Source: Dactylonectria macrodidyma
Taxonomy: Eukaryota; Ascomycota; Sordariomycetes; Hypocreales; Nectriaceae
Assembly (NCBI GenBank): GCA_020744425.1
Contig: JAGMUV010000001.1
Coordinates: 6,882,001 to 6,946,000, forward strand
Length of the DNA: 64,000 nt
Direction of reading: 5' to 3'
Made by a program: the position numbers and the translations under genes. The stretch's first letter is position 1. Every line of letters begins with the position of its first letter. The notes below the pieces were generated by a model. That model saw only the letters and a list, made by a program, of their open reading frames with translations, ran no database searches and was not told the origin of the DNA. Positions 12,181-22,500 of this stretch are shown here, in pieces.

Positions 12181-14058
12181 TTATGTCTGTTGAATCTCAA
12201 CTACAATCGTGGACCATTTTCTTCCCAAGAACTCAGAGAGCTCAATCGAGACTTGCGCACGAAACCCCAATTGCTCTAGCTCTGACCCAGGTCTTACAAA
12301 CCGGTGCTCGGCGTAGTGCTTTACATAATTCTCCCGCACAATTTGAAGCATGTCATCCATCTCGCCACCCGAGGCCATGCTGGAAAAGTCACCCTGGAAG
12401 AAGGACTCCCAAGGCTCAATCCAGCAGACTTGCCGGGCATTGAACAATCCTCGTTCGTAGTTGTCTGCGCCTTCGATGCCCCAGATGACAAAGAAGCCAG
12501 TGTCGTTATCAGTAAAGAAGAATACGCCGGCAAGCCTAATGTTGTCGATGATGCTTTCACCAGCGAGAAAATCTGGTTTGAGAATGACTTCTCCTTTGAA
12601 GAAATGGGGCTCTTGGGCTTCCAAGTGCCAGTCCCCGTATCCATTGAATCTCACCTTGACCTGCAGGCGTTCTTCAAATGATCCCACGGACAGCTCTATC
12701 GATGGAAGAAGAATTCGCTGGGGTTTAAAATGGTCAAAGTCACAATCCACTAGTAAAATAATTGGAATCAGATCTCAACAAGTACTAACATGCTCTCGAA
12801 AAAATAGGCTGGACAACATACCTAACATATCCCCTGGCTGTCGGCGTATGGAGGGGAATGACGGTACAATATTCTCTAGAACCCGAGGTCTCTCGTTCAC
12901 TTTTAACATTATCAACGATTCCTTGTGCTCCCGGCGATAGCCTGCCTCAGGAGATTGGCTGTCGATGGGTGACACCAGGATGGCAACTCGAGAAGTGTGA
13001 TCAATGTCAACGGGGCAACTGAGTACTGCCAGCAATTTGTTCGATTGTTGCTCAGTTTTGTTATCGTGAATCCTTGTCACGATACAAGGTCCAAGTATCA
13101 CGTCAACCTCCAATCCCCTGGGTGTGGCGACGATGTCGTTTCGAGGGAATCGGCCGTCACTTCCTTCGCCCAGCTCAGACTGAAATGCTGAAGGGTGTTC
13201 AGGCAGATATGCTATCTGTCTACCACGCCTTAGAAATGACTCAGTCCAAGTCAAGATGGTCTGATCGGGGGCTCTTCGTAAGATTTCCTCCTGGAGCCGT
13301 ATAAAGGCATTCTTACCCTCGCCATATAGCAGAGGCATATTGATGTCGAACAATCCAAGTAGACAGTAGGCTATATCTTCTTCACGAGTCGTCACCCTGT
13401 TCGCGGCCCACTTCATCTTTGTGGCGATTGACTCGTTCCCTAGATATAACGCGAGGCCATCGTAGGCCTTGCATGCAGGGCAATTCGTGCTGTGATTGTT
13501 TCGACGGAGAAGGAGAGCCGGTCGCTCAAGCCGGTGCCTCCGTGATAGTATGTCCGGATGGATCCCTGTGATGTTTGACAATCTCTCAGCCAGATCATGT
13601 CTGCTTTGCATTTTCGTCCAATTGCGATCAAAAAAGTGTAGTTCGTGAGGTGCGATAAGCTCTTGAAGCGTCCATCCACGGGTGAACCATCTGCTCGTAT
13701 CAAAATTGAGCATGTTGATTATGGGGCCATCTTGTGATAGGGTAACATCCTCCATGAAGACGTAACAAGCCGCCGACTTATTGTACCACTTGAACATAGA
13801 GTTAATTGCCTCTGAGAGCTCCGCGCTGCTGGACCGATCGATGCAGCAAGTGTCTACCCATACATACTCGATATTGTCGAGTTTCGCCTGTTTGCAGGTA
13901 TCGAGGACTTTTTGAAGGCCTCGTTTGGGAGTCCCTTGGTTGAGGTCTTCGAAAAGCAATTCACCTTCGCCCCATGTGTGAGACAAGATGGCGTATCGCG
14001 GTATATCCTGCCCGACAAATTCATGGAGAGTCATTGTTGCAACCTCTATGAGCCGCAT
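12181..14058 (-). CDS. HET-domain (heterokaryon incompatibility) protein
   Basis: Two exons (14058-12822 and 12749-12181, intron GTATGT...TAG of 72 bp) give 601 residues. The N-terminal HET domain (PF06985) is clear. It has YAILSHTWGEGE at about 22-33, VWVDTCCID, MFKWYNKSAACYVFMEDV, and RGWTLQELIAPHELHFFD, followed by the usual AYCLLGLFDINMPLLYGEG segment at its end. The C-terminal about 250 residues are variable and without a known domain, as is common in this family. HET proteins trigger programmed cell death after fusion of incompatible hyphae; whether this one acts in allorecognition is not known. No NACHT or repeat domain is attached. Confidence 0.9.
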
Positions 14059-14782
14059 CTTTATTAGTAGGACAGTTGCTGGAAGTTTTTGGACGAAAAT
14101 AATTAAAGTCGCAAATGACCGTATTCTGGAAACCTGACATCAGAAGCCCAAAGCAGGATTCCAATCGTGGACAACTTATGAAAGAAGAAGGCGGTGAGGT
14201 GTGGATTTACAGACGTGCCCACTTTGAGTGTAACCGTCGATGAGAAGTGAGGCTTTCAATTGGTTGCTTGTCGCATTGCGGAGTTTACCTACTGTACTGA
14301 GAGCATCATAGGGGGAAAGTGTACCTTGTCACACACAGATGTCCATCCAGTGTGTCTGATCATATGTAGAACTAACTGATGTTTCATTTTGTGGCGTCTC
14401 GCTTTTAACCATACTCCCTTGGACAACCGATAAACTTGTGGATATCCTATCCCAACAATTTCGCTCTCACATTGCATCTATTCAATATGGGCGGATAGTG
14501 AAAGAAACGCAAGCCCAAAACTTTATCGTCTCACCATACGAAATCGCATTGCTAGTGAAATGAATAACTCGATCTTGTATTGCGAACCTCTAAACAAAAT
14601 GAAAATAGAACACTCTTTCGTCCTCCACATTGTGGCCCATCGTTGAATCCTCGTGCTGGCCAGTAACCCATCTATAAAAGGAAAATGGGATAAAATCCCG
14701 TCTAAATGCAGCACAACCGTATCTACTTCTTTCAAATGTCAATCTATGTACACCGAAGCTTCATAATAGCACCGTTGATTGC
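14059..14782. other. Intergenic region
   Basis: No gene supported. AT-rich sequence near 14080-14110 and 14560-14610. It holds the upstream region of the HET gene and the 3' flank of the secreted-protein gene. Confidence 0.4.
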
Positions 14783-15274
14783 TTAGCAAGAGCCCTTGAC
14801 GTCGTCGGGATCGGCATAGCACGTTCCCTCGCCATCAGCACAGTCGAAACCCGACTGAGCGATGGTCTTGCAGGCTTCCTCCCACTGGTCACCAGCTAGG
14901 CGAGCATCGGTATCCACTTGGGTGCACTGCAAATGGTTAGAAGGATTTTTCGCTGAGGGTGATGATGTACTCACTCGGCCAGATGGGGTGTCATAGACAG
15001 CGCCGCCCCACTAGAGAAATTGGTCAGTTTGCACAGACTTGGCAGAGGAAGATAGAAGGGTATTTCTAACCTCGTATGCGGCATCATTGTAACCAGTGCA
15101 AGCCTTGGTGGTGATGCGCCAGTTGTAACTGTCGCCGTTGTGACAGGTGCAGCTCTCGTGGAGGTCGGCTGCGCTGTTGTGGCTGTTAGATAGCGCATCA
15201 ACAGGGGACGGGAAGACTTACGCCAGCGAGAAGAAGAGAAAAGCAGAAAAGAGCTTGGGGACGGAGAACTGCAT
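14783..15274 (-). CDS. Small secreted cysteine-rich protein (candidate effector), 111 aa
   Basis: Four short exons (15274-15222, 15173-15071, 15010-14975, 14926-14783) join in phase to 111 residues. The start is an ATG followed by a clear signal peptide (MQFSVPKLFSAFLFFSLA), with a likely cleavage before AADLHES. The mature part of about 92 residues has eight cysteines (ESCTC, KACTG, GRCTQ, EEACK, DCAD, TCYA and a terminal SC), enough for four disulfides. It has no known enzyme domain. Size, signal peptide and even cysteine number are typical of secreted effector-like or antimicrobial proteins of plant-associated fungi. Function is unknown and the effector label is an inference. Introns of 48, 60 and 48 bp are at the short end for this window. 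Confidence 0.75.
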
Positions 15275-16467
15275 GATGACAGAGATGACTTGGTAAGACT
15301 CGAGAAGTGAGGTGGAAGGCTTGGGAATTGAGGTTAGATGAGATGACTGGTTGCTGTGATTGTTGATGACAGTAAAGAGAGCGTTGCGTGTAGGCTTATA
15401 TACAAGAGTCTTGGAATCAAGTCACACACCAACCATCTATCTACATAGTTCGTCCTATTATTACCTCTCAGACTACACAAGGTTCCTGCCAAGACTAACA
15501 GCCCATGCCTAAATCGCTATCATCCCATCATTGTGGCAGGACATCTCGTGAAGATCACCATGGTGGACCCCTTCGGTCGTACCGAACAAGCCACCGAAAC
15601 TCTGAATAGATGGGCGCAGTTACGGATGTCCCATTTTCGAATATATTTTGGCAATCATTGTCTCTTTCAAAAGCCTGAGCGGACCCCCTTGTCCACCTGT
15701 CTGAAACGCGGTGGAGATGTCATCAACCCTGCCAACTGCTCCATAGTGGACTAGCCGGATCTCTTTATGGAAATAGTGACGAAATCCCCTGCCTGATTTT
15801 GAAACAACTTTGCGATGCTTTAGGAAGGCGTCTATGTTTCCTTGGGGGCCACGTTATGCGTCTTTGTCGAAGACTGGACAGAAGCAGATAAGAGCACCCA
15901 CACGTGGCCCGTCCTTTAATCCTAGTGTCGGCCGAGAACCTCGTCAATCTCAAACTCGCTCCCCAGAATCGGCACACGCATGAAGCTAATTAAAGTCTAT
16001 TCTGTCAGACCTGTCAGTCACCTGCGAACATGCACGCTCGATTAAAGTTCGATGACGGCTTCGATGTGACGTCTCCAGGGATCATTTAGCTTTGTAGCCT
16101 GCATCGGTAGGCCCGAGAACTATGGGGATACGATGTTCTATCGATAGATGCCAGTTCATCCACCAATGGCATGAAACGAGACGAACGGGTTCTTTGACTA
16201 TCTCGGACCGATACAGTTGTGAGGTCAGTGGACGAACGGTCTTGGGATGAAGTGGGCCAAGACTTCACTATCTTGTGTCTGGCCTATTGTGTATGGACTG
16301 ATTTGTCAATGAATCCCCAGGTTTTAGTATCTTTAAAACCTCGATGATATCCTCTCCAACTTGATTTCAGAACAGACAACTCAGCCAACCATCATCCTCC
16401 AACTCCATTGTCACTCTTTACCTACCATCACAACAGCGTCTCTTTTGCTGACATTCAACACTTCATC
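15275..16467. other. Intergenic region between two divergent secreted-protein genes
   Basis: The upstream 200 bp of the small secreted gene includes TATATAC near 15400 (minus-strand TATA). Open frames around 15533-15977 and 16086-16268 lack motifs. The leader of the next gene (16360-16467) is pyrimidine-rich. Confidence 0.4.
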
Positions 16468-17181
16468 ATGTTGTTCATCACTCTCGCTACCTTCCTGGGC
16501 TTTGCCTCGTCTGCCATTGCTGCCCCTGCCCCTACGACCCTCTCGCAAGACGACATCATCGTCCTCAAGTCTGACGGCACCTCCCAAGTCATGAAGGCAG
16601 CTGACTTCGACCGCCTTGAGCTCGAGGCTAGAGAAGCTTCGACTACCTCTCTGCGCCCCAAGGGCCTCGGAGCTCCCAAACTCGGCCGCCGCGGCTGTGA
16701 AGAGAGCACCGAGTTCCAGGTCCTGTCCGACACTAAGTTCCTCAACTGGGACATGGCCATCTCGCCCGTCATCAGCAGCCTGGGCGGAAAGTCAGCCACC
16801 GTTGCGGTTACTGACGGCTACACCCTCTCCAACACCTTGACCGTCTCGGAGTCGTTCGACCTCACCGTCGTCAAAGATTTCTTCTCGGCCAGTCTGTCCG
16901 TCTCGTACGCCGAGTCCTGGACGACCCAGCAGTCGCAGACTCTGACCTTTACCGTTCCCGATGATCAATACGGTGTCATCGTCAGCCAGCCTTACGTCCG
17001 GCGCGTGACTGGCAATGTCATCAGCGGTTGCACCGACAGCCCGACGACGGCTGAGTTCACGTCCGACACCTACACCAGCCAGAGCTATGGCGATCTTAGC
17101 TGGGTCACTGGTGTCATTCGCCTCTGCAGCAGCGCCTCGTACCCTATTCCTTACTGCATTGGCACTGGCTCTCACACCTAA
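16468..17181 (+). CDS. Secreted protein with propeptide and Kex2-like site, 237 aa
   Basis: Single exon. I start at the ATG at 16468 because it gives a clean signal peptide (MLFITLATFLGFASSAIAAP); the upstream in-frame ATG at 16408 would bury it. A propeptide of about 60 residues follows and ends in KLGRRG, a dibasic Kex2-type processing site. The mature domain of about 165 residues is rich in Ser, Thr and Val, contains a few cysteines (GCEES, SGCTD, LCSSAS, YCIGT) and repeats TLTVSESFDLTVVKD-like beta-strand patterns. From memory it resembles proteins annotated in plant-pathogenic fungi as celp0028-like effectors, but that was not checked. Biochemical role unknown. Confidence 0.75.
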   Translation: MLFITLATFLGFASSAIAAPAPTTLSQDDIIVLKSDGTSQVMKAADFDRLELEAREASTTSLRPKGLGAPKLGRRGCEESTEFQVLSDTKFLNWDMAISPVISSLGGKSATVAVTDGYTLSNTLTVSESFDLTVVKDFFSASLSVSYAESWTTQQSQTLTFTVPDDQYGVIVSQPYVRRVTGNVISGCTDSPTTAEFTSDTYTSQSYGDLSWVTGVIRLCSSASYPIPYCIGTGSHT

Positions 17182-18343
17182 TAAGGGGTGATTATGATTG
17201 GAAGTACGGTTCTGGATTATGCAGACCGAATTGAAGATTGGGGCTGACGTTGATTGGCTTTGTCACTTTTCTTTGTCATGTTATAGATTTGACGATTGTT
17301 CGTTTGTGTTGTACTCTTTCTTTGTTTTATAAATGGCCCATATAGACTAGAATACATTTCCTTATAACTTTTCTTCGACTATTCACTGCCGGCTTTCCAC
17401 ATTATTCTTAAGTGACGATAAATTGCGAATGCTTACGAGTCCTCATACATCATCATTCGGGATGGAAATGCACTCCCAGGTATTCAGTTAATTACGGCGC
17501 CTGTGATCGGGGACAAGCGAGTCAGGTGGTAGCTTATAGTCTGTATTCATTGAAATTTGAGCTTCGTGGCCTGAGAGTGCTAGAAAGCTCAATGTCTAGT
17601 GATTGTAAAAGCATTAGGTCTTAAAATGCTTAAATTATTAAGAAATCCCCTTTTCGTTTACTACATACTACTAGCAACTCGCCCTTGATAGAGCAGACAC
17701 TAGACCCTATAGCAATCTTAGGCAAGACGCAACGAATTGGCCAAGCCGAGCACCATTCCTACGAACTACCTGATATAACACCATGCCATGAGGCCGATAT
17801 CAACAAAAGCGCGAAATACCCTACACCTTGTACTGAGGACAATCGCAATTATTAAGTAGCGAGTTGTCCATTGTATACCCTAGACCTAAAAATACCGCAG
17901 GCCGGTAACTTCGGCAAGCTACCGAGGAGCGTCTCCGCATCAGGGAAGAATTACCACTTCAACCAGGACCGGGATAAATTTCCGCCCACACGCCTGCTCC
18001 TAATAGGCTAGCCGCTGCTTGAAAACTTAGCCACATACGTGTAAACATCGGTTAACTGCTTCTCGAGGTTGTGTCTGTCCGTTGTCTTGGATCAAGGGAG
18101 AGTCTCCGATTGGAAGGACGGCAAGACTATAGCGAGATGGGCTAGATTTTCCATCACTCCATGGTCTAGGGATCCGCTTTGAATGGGAGAAACCTCGCGG
18201 GGGGAGGGGGAGTAGCTTCGTATGGGGAATGTGTCCACAGACTGGCTTGAGGATGACGTATAAAGGGACTGATCAGCCGTCTGTTTCACCGGCATTTCTC
18301 AAGAATCACCTCTATAGTTTGCAACTCCGAGGCACACATCAAA
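17182..18343. other. Intergenic region
   Basis: Begins with an AT-rich 3' flank (to about 17370). No coding frame with a motif. A short inverted arrangement CGGTAACTTCGG...CTACCG occurs at about 17903-17924. TATAAAGGGA at 18259-18268 is a good TATA candidate for the gene starting at 18344. Confidence 0.4.
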
Positions 18344-18985
18344 ATGAGCCAAACTGTTCTCACACGCCAAACTTCGGTGGCTGACGCCCTGGCTAAGGTG
18401 CAGGACGCCTTCCAGAACCCTGGAGAAAAAGTGCCGATTCCTCACCCGTCGTCCGATGTGAGCCTTGCTTCGAAACTTCTTCATACGACACGTATTGCTA
18501 ACATGATTTTGTAGATCAACGAGCTTAAGGTTGATGGAGACTCGGTCACCCTATCATCATTCACCACCGAGGACGCCATCGTGCTCGGAAATCTGCTCCT
18601 CGCTCGCCTGATGCCCTATGCCAAAGACGAGCCATCCATCATCTCCATCGCGCACGCCAACTCCCACATCGTATTCCAAACCGCCACAGGCCCGGGCACA
18701 GTCCTCGAGAACGAGAGCTGGGTGCGGCGCAAGCGAAACACCATCACGAGGTTCGGGCGCAGCTCGTGGTACATGCAGTGCATGTTCCAGGGCGACAGCG
18801 AGAAGTTCTTCAACTTGTTCGCCATTGGGCCTGAGAAGAGAATCGAGTATGCCATTGCTGGTGGGGGTGTTCCCATTCGCATCAAGGGCTTTGAGGGCGT
18901 GGCGGCTAGTGTTGTGGTCAGTGGGTTGAAGCAGGAGGAGGATCATGGTGTTATTATGGATGTGATTAAGTCGAACTGGAAATAA
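18344..18985 (+). CDS. UPF0303 / haem-degrading-domain (HbpS-like) protein
   Basis: Exons 18344-18457 and 18515-18985 (57-bp intron with GCTAAC branch site) give 194 residues. The conserved block from residue 50 onward matches UPF0303 proteins of the HbpS/GlcG-like family (PF03928). It has EDAIVLGNLLLARL, an alternating beta/alpha core, WVRRKRNTITRFGRSS, and a C-terminal GGGVPIRIKG followed by GVAASVVVSGL. Family members bind or degrade haem or small molecules in some bacteria; in fungi the role is undefined. No signal peptide, so probably cytosolic. The start is set by the first ATG after the TATA box. Confidence 0.8.
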
Positions 18986-19529
18986 TTTGATGGTATTGAA
19001 TATGGATGTTCTATTCATAGAGAGTGACATGTGTCTGTTTTGTCTGCCCAACATGTTATGCTCGCACCTGGTCTAACTGATTGACCTCACTGACCACCCC
19101 GCCAACACTGGAGTTAGAACCAAATGGGAAGCTAGCATGAATAAATACGAATAAACTATTAAACTTAAATGAGGTGCTAGAGTTTTATTGGTAACCGCCA
19201 ATTGCCACTGCGCGAAGTTCAGATGCAGACACTCAAGCTTCACGCAAGGTCAAACGTACAAGAGCCAATAGTCATACTATTCACTACTCTAATGCCACTA
19301 CGGTTGTTAAAATAAATAAGAGTCCTGAAGAGAAGGGAAAAGAAGCCATGCCACCACCGACCAAGAGCCAAAGGCCACAAGCTTCCAGATGCAAACAGCA
19401 TTAATACAGGTCAACACCGCGACATAACAAAAGCAACCGCCGTAATGATCGTCAATCTTCTGGGCTTTTCATGAGACTCGTCTAATAGGCTCGTCTTCGT
19501 GTTTCCATAACCACCCATCAAGGCACCCC
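18986..19529. other. Intergenic region between convergent genes
   Basis: It lies between the 3' ends of the UPF0303 gene and the long repeat-protein gene. No coding frame beyond short shadows. Confidence 0.4.
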
Positions 19530-22500
19530 TCAGTGCCTGTTGCGCTTGCAGTCGCCGTTGCTCTCATAGTAGCCCTTGGGGCAGCAGCACTTCCGTTTAT
19601 CGTTGCTGTAGGACATGAGACCAGGGCAAGAGCAAGTCTTGCCGACAGACTCAAACACCATACCGCTCTTCTTGCACACGCAGGCCGTGTTGCGGCTGTT
19701 GGGGTTGGCGTCGTTGCCGCAGTCGAGCTGGCAGCCGTATGAAGTCCACTTCTGTCCCGCAGGGCACGAGCAGGTCTTGCCAACAGACTCATAGATCATG
19801 CCGTTCTTCTTGCAGATGCAGTCAGTTCCGCGCGTATTGGGGTAGGCGTCGCTGCCGCAGTCAATCTGGCAGCCCTTGCCAGACGTCCACTTCTCTCCAG
19901 GGGCGCAAGAGCAAGTCTTGTCGTCGTGATAGGTCATGCCCGTCTTGTTGCAGACGCACTTGCTCTTTCGGGAGTCATATTTGGCCTGAGAACCACAGTC
20001 GACAGTGCAGCAGTTGTTGATGACGACCTGGCCGGCAGGGCATGTGCAAGTCTTGTCCGCGTTGAAGGTCTGGCCCTTGGCGGGGCACTCGCAGACGTTC
20101 TTACGGGGGTTCAACTTAGCAACAGTACCGCAGTTGATCTTGCAGCAGTTGTTGACGAGCTCCTGGCCAGCTGGGCAAGCACAGTTGATACCAGCTTCGT
20201 CAAGGACTTGACCTTGCTTGGTGCACTTGCATTTGCCCGTGTTGGAGTCGCGGACGGCATAGGTGCCGCACTTGGGCTTGCAGACACCCTTGACGTCGTC
20301 GAAATTGGTCTTGCAGTGGCATTCCTTGTCAGCTCCGCGCTCCTCGTTTGTGCCGCAGACTGGCTTGCAGTTCTTGGCATCGTTGTCAACGTCGTCATAG
20401 CCGCTATCACAGTGGCACTCATGATCAGAGATGCTTCGAGTGGCATGAGCCTTGCAGACGGGCTGGCAGTTCTTTGCGTCGCCTGAGACGTCGTCGAAGC
20501 CGGAGTCGCAGTGACATTCCTTGTCAGTTCCGCGGGTAGCGTGAGACTTGCAGATAGGCTGGCAGTTCTTAGCATCGCCGTCAATGTCATCATAGCCAGT
20601 GCTGCAATGGCACGACTTATCGGTACCAGTTCCTCGCTCGGCATTGGCCTCGCAGGCGGGCTGACAGTTCTTGGCATCGCCGTCCAGATCATCGAAGCCG
20701 CTATCGCAGTGACATTCGTGGTCAGTGAGACTGCGAGTGGCATGAGCCTTGCACTCGGGCTGGCAGTTCTTAGCATCGCCCGAGACGTCATCATAGCCGC
20801 TATCACAGTGGCAGGCCTTGTCGGTGCCACGGGTGGCGTGGGACTTGCACTCGGGCTGGCAGTTCTTAGCATCTCCATCGATGTCATCAAAGCCGGTATC
20901 GCAGTGGCATTCATGATCGACAGTGCTTCGGGTAGCGTCAGCTTTGCAGACAGGCTGGCAGTTCTTTGCGTCGCCATCGATATCATCGTAGCCTTCATCG
21001 CAGTGGCAGACATGATCAGTTAGACCACGGGTAGCGTGAGACTTGCAGACAGGCTGGCAGTTCTTCGCATCACCGTCGATATCGTCGAAACCCTCATCAC
21101 AGTGGCAGGCCTTATCAGTGCCGCGAGTGGCATCAGCCTTGCAAACTGGCTGGCAGTTCTTAGCGTCGCCATCGATATCATCGAAACCCTCGTCGCAGTG
21201 GCAGGCCTTATCAGTGCCGCGGGTAGCATCAGCCTTGCAAACTGGCTGGCAGTTCTTAGCATCCCCATCGATATCGTCAAAGCCGCTATCACAGTGGCAT
21301 TCCTTGTCAGTTCCGCGGGTAGCGTCAGACTTGCAGACGGGTTGACAGTTCTTAGCATCGTCATCGACATCGTCGTAGCCGCTGTCGCAATGGCATTCCT
21401 TGTCAAGGCCGCGAGTAGCGTGGGACTTGCAGATAGGTTGGCAGTTCTTAGCATCGCCGTCAATGTCATCGAAGCCGGAGTCGCAGTGACATTGCTTGTC
21501 AGTTCCACGGGTAGCATCAGCCTTGCAGACAGGCTGGCAGTTCTTAGCGTCGCCATCGATATCATCGAAACCCTCATCACAGTGGCATTGCTTGTCGGTG
21601 CCGCGAGTGGCATCAGCCTTGCAAACAGGTTGGCAGTTCTTAGCATCACCATCGATATCGTCGAAACCCTCGTCACAGTGGCAGGCCTTATCGGTACCGC
21701 GGGTAGCATCAGCCTTGCAAACTGGCTGGCAGTTCTTTGCGTCGCCATCGATATCATCGAAACCCTCGTCGCAGTGGCAGGCCTTATCAGTGCCGCGGGT
21801 AGCATCAGCCTTGCAAACTGGCTGGCAGTTCTTTGCATCGCCATCGATATCATCGAAACCCTCGTCGCAGTGGCAGGCCTTGTCAGTTCCACGGGTAGCA
21901 TCAGCCTTGCAGACAGGCTGGCAGTTCTTAGCGTCGCCATCGATATCATCGAAACCCTCGTCGCAGTGGCATTGCTTGTCGGTGCCGCGAGTGGCATCGG
22001 CCTTGCAAACAGGTTGGCAGTTCTTAGCATCACCATCGACATCGTCGAAACCCTCGTCGCAGTGGCAGGCCTTATCAGTGCCGCGGGTAGCATCAGCCTT
22101 GCAAACTGGCTGACAGTTTTTCGCATCGCCGTCAATATCGTCGAAACCCTCGTCGCAGTGGCAGGCCTTATCAGTGCCGCGGGTAGCATCAGCCTCGCAG
22201 ACAGGTTGGCAGTTCTTAGCATCGTTATCAACGTCGTCGAAACCACTGTCACAGTGACACTCATGATCCGTAAGGCTTCGAGTAGCGTGGCTCTTGCACT
22301 CAGGTTGACAGTTCTCAGCATCTTCGTTGACATCGTCGAAGCCGCTCTTGCAGTGGCAAGTCTTGTCAGCACCAGTGCCTCGCTCAGCGTTGGTCTTGCA
22401 CTCGGGTTGGCAGTTCTTGGCATCACCATCGAGATCGTCGAAGCCACTCTTGCAGTGGCAAGTCTTATCGGCACCGGTACCGCGCTCGGCGTTGGTCTTG

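Noticed and set aside
13323..13333. CATATAGCAG, a near match to the cluster motif
   Set aside because: It lies inside the HET coding sequence, differs in the conserved CCG end, and is the kind of single near match expected by chance.
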